Source: CAYOXX01 sp964408025
GTDB taxonomy: Bacteria > Acidobacteriota > DATKUA01
NCBI GenBank assembly: GCA_964408025.1
Contig: CAYOXX010000083.1
Location: 1-14,818 of the forward strand
Direction: 5' to 3'
Length of the DNA stretch: 14,818 nt
The number at the start of each line of letters is the position of its first letter. Within the stretch, counting starts at the first letter, position 1. Positions 1 to 6,299 of this stretch are shown here, piece by piece. A model generated the notes under the pieces. The model saw nothing but the letters and a program-made list of their open reading frames with translations, made no database searches and had not been told where the DNA came from. The position numbers and the translations under genes are program-made.

Positions 1-779
1 CCAGGGGCACCGCCGCCCTCCTCCAGGCCGACTGTGCGCAGGAGGAACTCGCCTCCAGGGAGGATTAGCGAAGCCACCCCTTCGCCCCCGCCCTCCGCGG
101 GGATCGCATCAAGCCGCCGCCCGAGCTCCTCGGCCAGGCGTCTGTCGGCGTCGGTGCCGGCCTCGCTGAGCACCCTGCCGGCGACCCCGTCGCGCAGGAA
201 CACCTTGGCACGCGCGGCCGTGCGGAAGCGTCGCAGCGTGCCCTCGTCCAGCGCCCTGCCGCCCACCGCCACGATCCCCCGGCGCCGAAGCAGTGCCCGC
301 ATAGCGAGGTGATCGCTCTCGCCGACCCGCACGGGGCCGACCAGCGTGGCGCCGTCTGGCAGCCCGGCCAGCCGGGGCCAGTGGCGGTCCGTGTTGCCGG
401 CGAAGGCGGGCCACTGCAGGCTGCTGATCACCACGCCGTCGTCGCGCAGGAAGTCGAGGTAGTTCAGCCCCAGGCCCATCTCCTCGTTGAGACGCGAGGC
501 GAACAGGTATGCGTCCGGATAGCTCTCGCCGGGGCCGGTGACGGTTTCCAGGAACTCCTCCGCCCGGCGGCTCTGCAAAGCCCTGCGCAGAGTACCGGCC
601 AGCTCCCGGCGTAGGCCTTGTAGCTCCTCGCCGCCGCTCTCGGCGGCGCGCTCGAGCTCGTCGGTCGCGCGGGCCCTGAAGCGCTCGCTCGCCTCCCGCG
701 AGGCGAACAGTGTGATGACGACTGCGGGCAGCAGCGCCGCCAGAGCGAACCAGATCGAGAGCTTGGCGCGAACCGTCAA
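1..779 (-). CDS. Membrane-anchored sensor protein, probable sensor histidine kinase (N-terminal part, cut by window edge)
   Basis: The frame is open from a TTG at 779-777 to position 1, giving 259 residues with no stop, so the C-terminal part lies outside the window. The TTG overlaps the stop of the preceding solute-binding protein gene (TTGA, 779-776), and a GGGGGAGAG stretch lies upstream, so translation is probably coupled. A basic start (MTVRAK) leads into one hydrophobic segment at about residues 8-26. A charged helical stretch (28-75) and an extracytoplasmic-looking sensor region follow, with the segment LDFLRDDGVVISSLQWP (108-124). From memory, similar segments occur in the N-terminal sensor domains of HAMP/PAS-type histidine kinases. 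The second membrane segment and the kinase domains are not in view, so the kinase call is inferred; a chemoreceptor or other sensor remains possible. The absence of any ATG near the start makes this gene easy to miss. Confidence 0.6.
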   Translation of the reverse strand, partial: MTVRAKLSIWFALAALLPAVVITLFASREASERFRARATDELERAAESGGEELQGLRRELAGTLRRALQSRRAEEFLETVTGPGESYPDAYLFASRLNEEMGLGLNYLDFLRDDGVVISSLQWPAFAGNTDRHWPRLAGLPDGATLVGPVRVGESDHLAMRALLRRRGIVAVGGRALDEGTLRRFRTAARAKVFLRDGVAGRVLSEAGTDADRRLAEELGRRLDAIPAEGGGEGVASLILPGGEFLLRTVGLEEGGGAP

Positions 780-2242
780 CGCTCGCTCTCCCCCGCAGCG
801 GTGATCCAGGCGCTCTCGAAGTCGAGCGTGCCGTCGGGCCGCAGGCGCAAGCCCCGCAGCCGCCGGTCGGCCCAGAGCCGGTGCCCGGTATGGTAGAGGG
901 GCAGAAGGCGGCCGTCCGAGATCAGCTCGTGGTCCAGCCCGACAAGCCAGGCCACGGCGTCGCCCGAGGGCCGTCTCAGCCAGGAGCGGTCTCCGCTCAG
1001 GGCCGCCAGCTCTGCCAGCAGGCGCCAGATGCCGTAGCCGGCGCTGCCGTCGGCGATCAGCGCCTCGACCACCAGCAGGTCGCAGGCGCCCGCCGTGCCG
1101 CCGCCGAAGGCTGCGACGTCTGACCCGATGCCCGCCTCGAGCAGATCGACCCGCGCCCGCTCGGCCACCAGCTCCAGCTCCCCGTCGCCCGCCGGATAGC
1201 CGATCAGGAGCCGCCCGCGCGGGGCGCTGACCGCCTCCCCGTCCAGGGGCGTTGGCTGGTGAAAGAAGGCCTCGGGCAGCGAGCCGTCCGGAACCAGGTG
1301 GCGCAGTGGCCTCGCGGCGCTGCCGAAGAATATGCGCACCATCTCCCCGGGACTCACCGCCGCCGCCACGGCCCGCCGCACCGCGGCGTCGCGCAGGGCG
1401 GGGCGATCCTGGTTGGCAGCCAGGTAGACGCAGCGGCGACCCGGGTACTGCACGGGAACGGCCCCTTCGGCCACCCCGGGATTGTCTCCTACTGCTGCCA
1501 GTACGGGCCGCCTCCATGTCGGATCGGCGACCTCGTTGGTCCCGCCTAGTATAACCAGATCAAGGTACGGGCGCCCGCGAAAGAAGCGCAGGTTGGGGCG
1601 GCAGCGGCCGGCGTCGTCCGCCGCGAAGGGGCCCGTCGAGCGCGGGGCGGCCAGGGCGGCGTTGGCGTCCGCCAGGGCGCGGGTAAGCAGCGGCTGCGGG
1701 CGCCGCAGCGTTAAAACTACCGTCCGCTCCCCCTCGGCCCGCAGCCCCGCCACGTTTTCCGCTTCTCCGCGGCGGAAACTCTCGGCGCCCTGAAGGTCGA
1801 GCAGCAGCAGGGCCGCTGCGCAATCGGGATTCACCACCAGCAGGCGCTCCAGAGAGGCTACCACGTCGGCGGCGGTCGGCGCCTCGCCGTCGGCACCAAC
1901 CACGTCTGGGCGCAGCGTGAGGACGAGCGTCAGCCGATCGGCGGACAGCTCCCAGCTTTGCGCGGCCTCGCCGACCACGGAACCGTCGGCGGCTAGCGCC
2001 AGCAGACGGGCGCTGCAGAGTAAGGCGGTTTCGCGCTCGGCAATGGTGCGCGCCGCGGCCGGATCAGGTAGCGAAGGCGGCGGAGCGCCACGCCGCTCGA
2101 CAGCGCCGCCATAGAGCGGCCTCTCCGGCGCCCGGTAGTGGGGGTGTGGGTAGGGGTGTGGGAGCCAAGTAAACCCGGTCAAGACAACCAGGAGAACCGC
2201 GATAGCGGCGAGAATGCGCCCGGCCGGCACGGCGCGCATCAC
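776..2242 (-). CDS. Extracellular solute-binding protein, family 5 (peptide/nickel type)
   Basis: This 488-residue protein has the architecture of SBP_bac_5 (DppA/OppA-type) binding proteins. A signal or anchor segment (residues 9-27) is followed by an YGG start motif (44-46). Residues 96-135 match the family's 'Trp-x-x-Ser-x-Asp ... Leu-Arg ... Thr-Ala-x-Asp-Val' block. An 'Asp-x-x-Val-Arg-x-Ala' segment lies at 285-292, and a 'LeuProLeuTyrHis' segment near the C-terminus. No lipobox cysteine is visible, so it is either a periplasmic protein or stays anchored by the N-terminal helix. It is slightly short for the family. An unusual Pro-His-rich stretch (28-36, with H29, H33, H35) follows the hydrophobic segment. 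The start is GTG 2242, or ATG 2239 one codon later; both overlap the stop of the upstream gene. No permease or ATPase adjoins it. The downstream overlapping gene is a membrane sensor, which suggests a sensing role. The ligand cannot be read from the sequence. Confidence 0.85.
   Translation of the reverse strand: MMRAVPAGRILAAIAVLLVVLTGFTWLPHPYPHPHYRAPERPLYGGAVERRGAPPPSLPDPAAARTIAERETALLCSARLLALAADGSVVGEAAQSWELSADRLTLVLTLRPDVVGADGEAPTAADVVASLERLLVVNPDCAAALLLLDLQGAESFRRGEAENVAGLRAEGERTVVLTLRRPQPLLTRALADANAALAAPRSTGPFAADDAGRCRPNLRFFRGRPYLDLVILGGTNEVADPTWRRPVLAAVGDNPGVAEGAVPVQYPGRRCVYLAANQDRPALRDAAVRRAVAAAVSPGEMVRIFFGSAARPLRHLVPDGSLPEAFFHQPTPLDGEAVSAPRGRLLIGYPAGDGELELVAERARVDLLEAGIGSDVAAFGGGTAGACDLLVVEALIADGSAGYGIWRLLAELAALSGDRSWLRRPSGDAVAWLVGLDHELISDGRLLPLYHTGHRLWADRRLRGLRLRPDGTLDFESAWITAAGESER
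2140..2162 (+). other. G-quadruplex motif inside the solute-binding protein gene
   Basis: The plus strand holds four G-runs of 5, 3, 4 and 3 bases (2140-2144, 2148-2150, 2153-2156, 2160-2162) separated by loops TGT, TA and TGT. The ten-base unit GGGGTGTGGG occurs twice (2141-2150 and 2153-2162). This satisfies the usual four-run, short-loop rule for a G-quadruplex. The gene runs on the minus strand, so the G-rich strand is the template and the mRNA is C-rich here. The stretch encodes the Pro-His residues 28-35 of the binding protein, just after its signal segment. Confidence 0.7.
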
Positions 2243-3906
2243 AACCGATCGGGGCGGATGATCCGTCCGCCGTCAGCGGGCCCGTCTTCTCCATGCGGTT
2301 GGAGGCCCTCTTCCCCTTCCTCCTTGCGCAGGGCGTGGATGATGCCTAATACGGAGCGCGTCATGAAGGCTACCAGGAACGGGTGCGGCTTGAGGAAGCT
2401 GCTTCCGGTGATGTCGGCGGCCAGCGCCGCCAGCCGCACAGCCTCATCCATCCGCCCCGCACGCCCCTCTCGCTCCCCCCCCAGGGAGAGCAGGTAGGCG
2501 GTCTCCTGCAGTCGCCGCGACATGCGCGCCAGGCGCCCGCCGTCGAAGTACTCCGAGGTGAACTCGGCCAGGGCGTCGTCGAGGCGCTGGCGACGCTGCT
2601 GCTCGTCGAGCACCAGCTTGCTGTCCGCCAGCTCGAGGAAGCGGTTGACGAAAGGCAGCAGCGTCTCCCTGTCGACCATCCAGATGCCGACCTCGGGCAC
2701 GGAGAATATCTCCTCTACCCGGGAGCTGACGCTGCGCACGTCGTCCTCGCCCACCTGCATGCTGCGGCCCAGCGCCGCGGCGGGGTCGTAGCCGTCGGGG
2801 GGCCTCAGCCTGTAACGCAGCGCCTTGTACTGCTCCGGAATCAGCGCGCCGACTTCCAGGCTGAGAATGTAGGCCTCCTCCAGCAGCCAGCGGCAGCGGT
2901 CGGGATCGATCTGGTAGAGCGTAGAAGTTCGGTCCCCGCCACCGCTCGCCTCGATCTCCTCCCGCAGCCCCTTTAAGTGCTTACGGAACTGGCCGCGCGA
3001 CATCTCCGCGGCGGTGAAGTCAAGCAAGCCGCCGCTGTCGTCGACGCCGCCGTGGCAGACGAGGATGTCCACCAGTGAGGGTACCGCCAGGACCAGCAGG
3101 CGGCCGCCGAAGGTGTCGATCGCGGTGGAGTAGGCCTGCTCGCCCAACTCATCGGCGGCGACGCTGATATCGGCCCGCTCCTCCTCGACCGCCAGCACCA
3201 TCCCCCTCTCGCGCAGCCTGTAGAGTGCGCGGCGGGCCCTCTTGATTGTTTCCTTGTCGCCCCCACTCCCACGCTCGGCGATGCCGCGCAGGGCGGCAAC
3301 AGCCTCTTCGCTCTCCTCCTCGCTGATCAGGTCGATGATGAGCTGATCGGTTTCGCCGTCCCGCCCGGCGACGCGGACGAGAAACGGCAGGGCGCCGTGC
3401 CCGCACTGCTCCCACAGCTCGCGCAGGAACGGTAGTTTCAGCGCGGCCGGCATGGCGTTGAAGTCGTCCGCCAGGGCGAGGCCGCGCAGCAGGCTCTCTT
3501 CGTCTCCCGCGCTCAGCAGCGAGCCGAGCTGCACCAGGATTTCCTCGATCTCCTGGAGCTGCTTGAGGAAGGCTTCGTCAACGGCGTGTCCGGTTTCGGC
3601 CATCACCTCGAAGCACTCCAGCTTCAGCGCCAGCGGCACGGTTCGGCGCAGCAGCACCTCCTCCAGCCCCTCGCCGACCTGGGCATCTTCCAGGTGCCGC
3701 GCTAAGCTGAGCAGCAGCTTCAGCTCGCCGGGCGGCGCTGTTTTCAGCTTCCGGTTGATGAAGCGGTCGCACTCGCGCCCGAAACCGCGCAGCTCAGAGG
3801 CGGCGGCGTGCGCCTCTTCCGGGCTGGGCTCGGCGCCTCGCAGGCGCCTGTTTAGCGCCGCGTAGGCGGCTGCCACCCCCCTTCTTTTTCTCTTCGCCTT
3901 GGCCAT
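2239..3906 (-). CDS. Conserved-looking helical protein of unknown function
   Basis: I do not recognise this 555-residue protein. It starts with a basic stretch (AKAKRKRRG), has no signal peptide or membrane segment, and is rich in Leu, Glu, Arg and Ala in a pattern that predicts mostly helix, so it should be cytoplasmic. Residues about 60-230 look like irregular HEAT-type helical pairs (short amphipathic helices with small turns). A less regular middle part (about 245-300, with VLAVPSLVDILVCHGG) is followed by a second helical half and a charged tail. No catalytic motif is evident. The ATG at 3906 has purine-rich sequence (GGAAGCTGAAGG) directly upstream. The gene is first in a run with the binding protein and the sensor, and its stop overlaps the next start (GTGATG, 2242-2237). 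A role as an adaptor or scaffold for that sensory pair is possible, but rests only on position. Confidence 0.8.
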   Translation of the reverse strand: MAKAKRKRRGVAAAYAALNRRLRGAEPSPEEAHAAASELRGFGRECDRFINRKLKTAPPGELKLLLSLARHLEDAQVGEGLEEVLLRRTVPLALKLECFEVMAETGHAVDEAFLKQLQEIEEILVQLGSLLSAGDEESLLRGLALADDFNAMPAALKLPFLRELWEQCGHGALPFLVRVAGRDGETDQLIIDLISEEESEEAVAALRGIAERGSGGDKETIKRARRALYRLRERGMVLAVEEERADISVAADELGEQAYSTAIDTFGGRLLVLAVPSLVDILVCHGGVDDSGGLLDFTAAEMSRGQFRKHLKGLREEIEASGGGDRTSTLYQIDPDRCRWLLEEAYILSLEVGALIPEQYKALRYRLRPPDGYDPAAALGRSMQVGEDDVRSVSSRVEEIFSVPEVGIWMVDRETLLPFVNRFLELADSKLVLDEQQRRQRLDDALAEFTSEYFDGGRLARMSRRLQETAYLLSLGGEREGRAGRMDEAVRLAALAADITGSSFLKPHPFLVAFMTRSVLGIIHALRKEEGEEGLQPHGEDGPADGGRIIRPDRL

Positions 3907-3958
3907 CCTTCAGCTTCCGGGTCCGGCCACGCGGCAACCGCGGGCGAGCTCCGCGGCA

Positions 3959-3987
3959 ATCGTACCAGAGCAGCACCGGAGGCGCAA
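3959..3987 (-). promoter_or_regulatory. Candidate promoter of the minus-strand sensory operon
   Basis: On the minus strand TTGCGC (3987-3982) and TACGAT (3964-3959) are separated by 17 bases, with a TGG just before the -10 (extended -10 form). Transcription would start about 45 bases before the ATG at 3906. The -35 matches the sigma-70 consensus at only three of six positions, so the call rests mainly on the -10, the spacing and the location between divergent genes. Confidence 0.4.
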
Positions 3988-4011
3988 ACGGCCCGCGCTC
4001 TGCGGAGCCCG

Positions 4012-4020
4012 TGCTATAAT
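4012..4020 (+). promoter_or_regulatory. Extended -10 promoter of the zinc-ribbon/SH3 gene
   Basis: TGCTATAAT (4012-4020) is a perfect extended -10 element (TGn plus TATAAT). It lies 34 bases before the chosen ATG, which would give a leader of roughly 28 bases. No good -35 is seen at the normal distance, which fits an extended -10 promoter. It sits back to back with the candidate promoter for the opposite-strand operon. Confidence 0.6.
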
Positions 4021-4054
4021 GCCGCCCTGCCAAGCCGAGGGGCCGCGGAAAGCG

Positions 4055-4411
4055 ATGGGCCGCTCACGAGAGTACCGGGGATACTACTGCGGCTCCTGCA
4101 ATTCCTACTCGCGACTCTACCGCGACGACCGCGACGGATCGTTCCGGGGCACGTGCCCCGGCTGCGGCTGCCAGCTCGAGCTGCCGGCCACCTACGCCGA
4201 AGAGTGCTTCTTCTTCTCCGGCGGCAAGAGGTACCGCCCCATACACCTGTGGGACAGCTACCGCCAGGGCAAGATCGTGGCCCGGGTGGACGCCGGCACG
4301 CGGGCGCGGCTGCTGGAGACGAAGAGGTACAAGGGTGTAACCTGGTACCGCGTGCGCGCGGCGGGCATGGAGGGCTGGGTCAGCGGTTCCTTCATCCGCC
4401 GCCTGCGCTGA
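4055..4411 (+). CDS. Small zinc-ribbon plus SH3-domain protein
   Basis: The 118-residue product has two parts. Residues 12-39 hold a CxxC (C12, C15) and a CxxCxC (C34, C37, C39) that look like a zinc ribbon, with a further Cys at 51. Residues 75-118 form a bacterial SH3-type (SH3_3) domain, recognisable by 'Val-x-x-Gly-x-x-x-x-Leu-Leu', 'TrpTyrArgVal' and the closing 'GlyTrpValSer'. No signal peptide is visible, so it appears cytoplasmic, although SH3_3 domains usually occur in envelope proteins. ATG 4055 is chosen because a TATAAT -10 lies at 4015-4020 and GGAAAG precedes the ATG; the frame is open further upstream, but those 52 codons are Arg/Pro/Ala-rich and run across the promoter. It converges with the nucleotidyltransferase gene, only four bases separating the stops. 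Its partner is unknown. Confidence 0.75.
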   Translation: MGRSREYRGYYCGSCNSYSRLYRDDRDGSFRGTCPGCGCQLELPATYAEECFFFSGGKRYRPIHLWDSYRQGKIVARVDAGTRARLLETKRYKGVTWYRVRAAGMEGWVSGSFIRRLR

Positions 4412-4418
4412 GCGCTCA
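4409..4418. repeat. Ten-base palindrome made of two convergent stop codons
   Basis: TGAGCGCTCA is a perfect palindrome. Its left TGA is the stop of the SH3 gene and its right TCA is the stop (TGA on the minus strand) of the nucleotidyltransferase gene. It is too short to be a convincing terminator on its own, and no T-tract follows on either side. Confidence 0.5.
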
Positions 4419-5159
4419 CTCCCCCAGGAGCCCGGCCCTCAGGCGTGGGAACTCATCGCGGGCGCGCTCGTAGTCGCCCTCGCTGCCGATGTCCAGCCAG
4501 TAGCCGTCGAACGGGTAGTAGCGCACGTCTACCACCTCGCCCTCTCCCTCGCCGGTCCCGGCCTCCAGGAGCCGCAGCACCAGTTCAGGGAAGTCGAGCC
4601 TGCGGCCCGGCTCGACGTAGCGCAGCACGCGCCTGTCGAATGCGTAGATCCCCATGCTGACCAGGTAGCGTAGCATCGGCTTCTCGACGTAGCCGCTGAC
4701 GCGGCCGCCCTCCCCCTCGATGACCCCGAACTCGACCGGCACCGAGCGCTCGTGGGCGGCGATGGTAAGCGTGGCGGAGGTGTCGAGGTGGGACTGGAAG
4801 AAGCGGCGCAGGTCGAGGTCGGTCAGCAGGTCGCCGTTAAGGACCAGGAACTGCTCCGCCAGCCCCTCGAGTGAGCCGAGCGGTCCGGCGGTGCCCAGCG
4901 GGGTCTCCTCCTCGGCGTAGCTGATCCGCAGGCCGAGGTGGGCGCCGTCGGAGAAGTTGGCGCGGATCAGGCCCGCCCCGTGCGCCAGCGTGATGGCCAC
5001 GCGCCGGAAGCCGAAGCGTGCCAGCCGGCGCAGCACCACCTCGAGCACCGGCATCCCGTCCAGCGTCACCAGCGGCTTGGGGATCTGCGCTGTGTACGAC
5101 TTCAGCCGCGTCCCCTCGCCCCCGGCGAGAACCACCGCCTCGATCCTCTCCTCAGACAT
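4416..5159 (-). CDS. Sugar-phosphate nucleotidyltransferase
   Basis: This 247-residue protein is a complete NTP_transferase-family enzyme. Such enzymes join a sugar 1-phosphate to a nucleoside triphosphate, making an NDP-sugar and pyrophosphate in the cytoplasm. The signature GGEGTRL (13-19) and PKP (27-29) bind the nucleotide. LGTAG (88-92) is the base/sugar loop. NGD (108-110) supplies one metal-binding Asp, and WLDIG (221-225) the second; EKP lies at 159-161. There is no C-terminal hexapeptide repeat and no CBS domain, so it is a stand-alone catalytic domain. The start is ATG 5159 (MSEERIEAVV), inside the last codons of the dehydratase gene, giving an eight-base overlap; the frame stays open upstream only because it runs under that gene. 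Its partner suggests a GDP- or UDP-amino sugar precursor for a surface glycan. The base and sugar specificity cannot be assigned, and a MurU-like role is also possible. Confidence 0.88.
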   Translation of the reverse strand: MSEERIEAVVLAGGEGTRLKSYTAQIPKPLVTLDGMPVLEVVLRRLARFGFRRVAITLAHGAGLIRANFSDGAHLGLRISYAEEETPLGTAGPLGSLEGLAEQFLVLNGDLLTDLDLRRFFQSHLDTSATLTIAAHERSVPVEFGVIEGEGGRVSGYVEKPMLRYLVSMGIYAFDRRVLRYVEPGRRLDFPELVLRLLEAGTGEGEGEVVDVRYYPFDGYWLDIGSEGDYERARDEFPRLRAGLLGE

Positions 5160-6138
5160 TGTAGAGCTCCGCCTTGTAGCGGGCCAGGTGCCCCTCGAGC
5201 CAGGCCAGGGTCTTGCGCAGGCCGTCCTCGAGGGCGCAGGCGGGCTCCCAGCCCATGAGTTCCTGGGCCAGCGAGTAGTTGCAGAGCAGGCGGCCGATCT
5301 CGCTTTTAGGAGGGCGGAGGCGTCGCGGGTCAAGCTCGACGGCGGCATCGGAGCCGAGCAGCAAGAGGATCAGCTTGGCCAGCTCGCCGACGCTGACGTC
5401 GCCGCCGCTGCCGATGTTTACCACACGGCCGATGCAGGAGTCCCTGCGGGCCACGGCGAGGAAGCCGGCTACCGTGTCGTCGACGTAGAGGAAGTCCCTG
5501 CTGGTCTCCAGCGAGCCGAGGCGGATCGCCTTGCCGCTCATGGCCTGCACGGCGATCGCGGGCACGATGGCGCGGGCGCTCTGGCGCGGGCCGAAGGTGT
5601 TAAAGGGGCGGATGACTGCCACCGGCAGGTCGTAGGCCAGGTGGTAGCTCTCGGCCAGCTTGTCGGCGGCGATCTTGCTCGCGGCGTACGGGCTCTGGGC
5701 CTGCAGCGGGTGCTTCTCGTCGATCGGCACGTAGAGGGGAGTGCCGTAGACCTCGGAGGTCGAGGTGACGACCACCTTCTCCGTCTCCAGCTCGCGGGCG
5801 GCGTCCAGCACGTTCTGTGTGCCGCCCAGGTTGGTGGCGAAAGCGTCGGCCGGGCTGAGGTATGAGTAGGGTATGCCGACCAGGGCGCCGAGGTGAAAAA
5901 CCAGGCGGCAGCCCTCGGCGGCGCGGCGCACCGCGGCGGAGTCGCGCAGGTCGCCGGCGACCACCTCGATGTCGCGCAGGCGCCCGCCGAGCTCCTCGAG
6001 GTGGCCGAAGTCGTTGCGGGAGTTGTAGCGCACGAAGGCGCGCACCGCGCAGCCCTCACGCAGCAGCGCCTCCACCAGGTGGCTTCCGATGAAGCCGCCG
6101 GCGCCGGTTACCAGAACGGTGCCCGACTCGATTTCCAT
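5152..6138 (-). CDS. NAD-dependent sugar-nucleotide 4,6-dehydratase/epimerase, LegB-like
   Basis: This 328-residue short-chain dehydrogenase/reductase acts on a nucleotide sugar. The NAD-binding GAGGFIG is at 12-18, the catalytic TSTSEVYG at 125-132, and Tyr151-x-x-x-Lys155 completes the active site. The text around it (RYNSRND at 37-43, GIPYSY at 88-93, VPIDEKHPLQ at 137-146, RPFNTFGPRQSARA at 177-190) matches my memory of the LegB-type dehydratases, which remove water from an N-acetylglucosamine nucleotide on the way to legionaminic acid. Length is typical. ATG 6138 has GAGG just upstream and a TATAAT promoter at 6163. The overlapping nucleotidyltransferase gene downstream probably supplies its NDP-sugar. 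No other nonulosonic acid genes are in the window, so the end product is open; a UDP-sugar epimerase role is an alternative. Confidence 0.88.
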   Translation of the reverse strand: MEIESGTVLVTGAGGFIGSHLVEALLREGCAVRAFVRYNSRNDFGHLEELGGRLRDIEVVAGDLRDSAAVRRAAEGCRLVFHLGALVGIPYSYLSPADAFATNLGGTQNVLDAARELETEKVVVTSTSEVYGTPLYVPIDEKHPLQAQSPYAASKIAADKLAESYHLAYDLPVAVIRPFNTFGPRQSARAIVPAIAVQAMSGKAIRLGSLETSRDFLYVDDTVAGFLAVARRDSCIGRVVNIGSGGDVSVGELAKLILLLLGSDAAVELDPRRLRPPKSEIGRLLCNYSLAQELMGWEPACALEDGLRKTLAWLEGHLARYKAELYNV

Positions 6139-6157
6139 GGGCCACTACCTCGCGGCG

Positions 6158-6186
6158 ATTATAGGTTAGCCCCCGCTACGGCGCAA
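6158..6186 (-). promoter_or_regulatory. Promoter of the dehydratase/nucleotidyltransferase operon
   Basis: On the minus strand TTGCGC (6186-6181) and a perfect TATAAT (6163-6158) are spaced by 17 bases. The predicted transcript starts about 13 bases before the ATG at 6138, leaving just room for the GAGG ribosome site. Confidence 0.65.
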
Positions 6187-6287
6187 CGAGACGTGGCGGC
6201 ACCTGGTAATGGAGGAGTTGAGGAGGTCACACAAGGAGATATGTAAAAAGACCCGACGGACGGGTGGATGTTGCGGGAGATGCGGGC

Positions 6288-6293
6288 TAGAAT
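6288..6293 (+). promoter_or_regulatory. -10 element placed for a leaderless symporter transcript
   Basis: TAGAAT ends six bases before the ATG at 6300, so transcription would begin at or next to the start codon. No Shine-Dalgarno sequence precedes the ATG, and an in-frame TAG (6288-6290) excludes a longer protein. No good -35 was found at 16-18 bases, so the promoter is tentative. Confidence 0.4.
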
Positions 6294-6299
6294 CCCGCC

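Noticed and set aside
3899..4054. N-terminal extension of the zinc-ribbon/SH3 protein
   Set aside because: It runs across a perfect TATAAT promoter and encodes unpatterned Arg/Pro/Ala text; ATG 4055 has a ribosome site.
6233..6246. AAGGAG followed by ATGTAA, a start-stop minimal open frame
   Set aside because: Only two bases separate the AAGGAG from the ATG, and the symporter -10 lies downstream, so it may not even be transcribed.
6246..6265. ACCCG/CGGGT hairpin followed by T's when read on the minus strand, like a terminator
   Set aside because: The stem has only five pairs and no minus-strand gene lies upstream that would need ending there.
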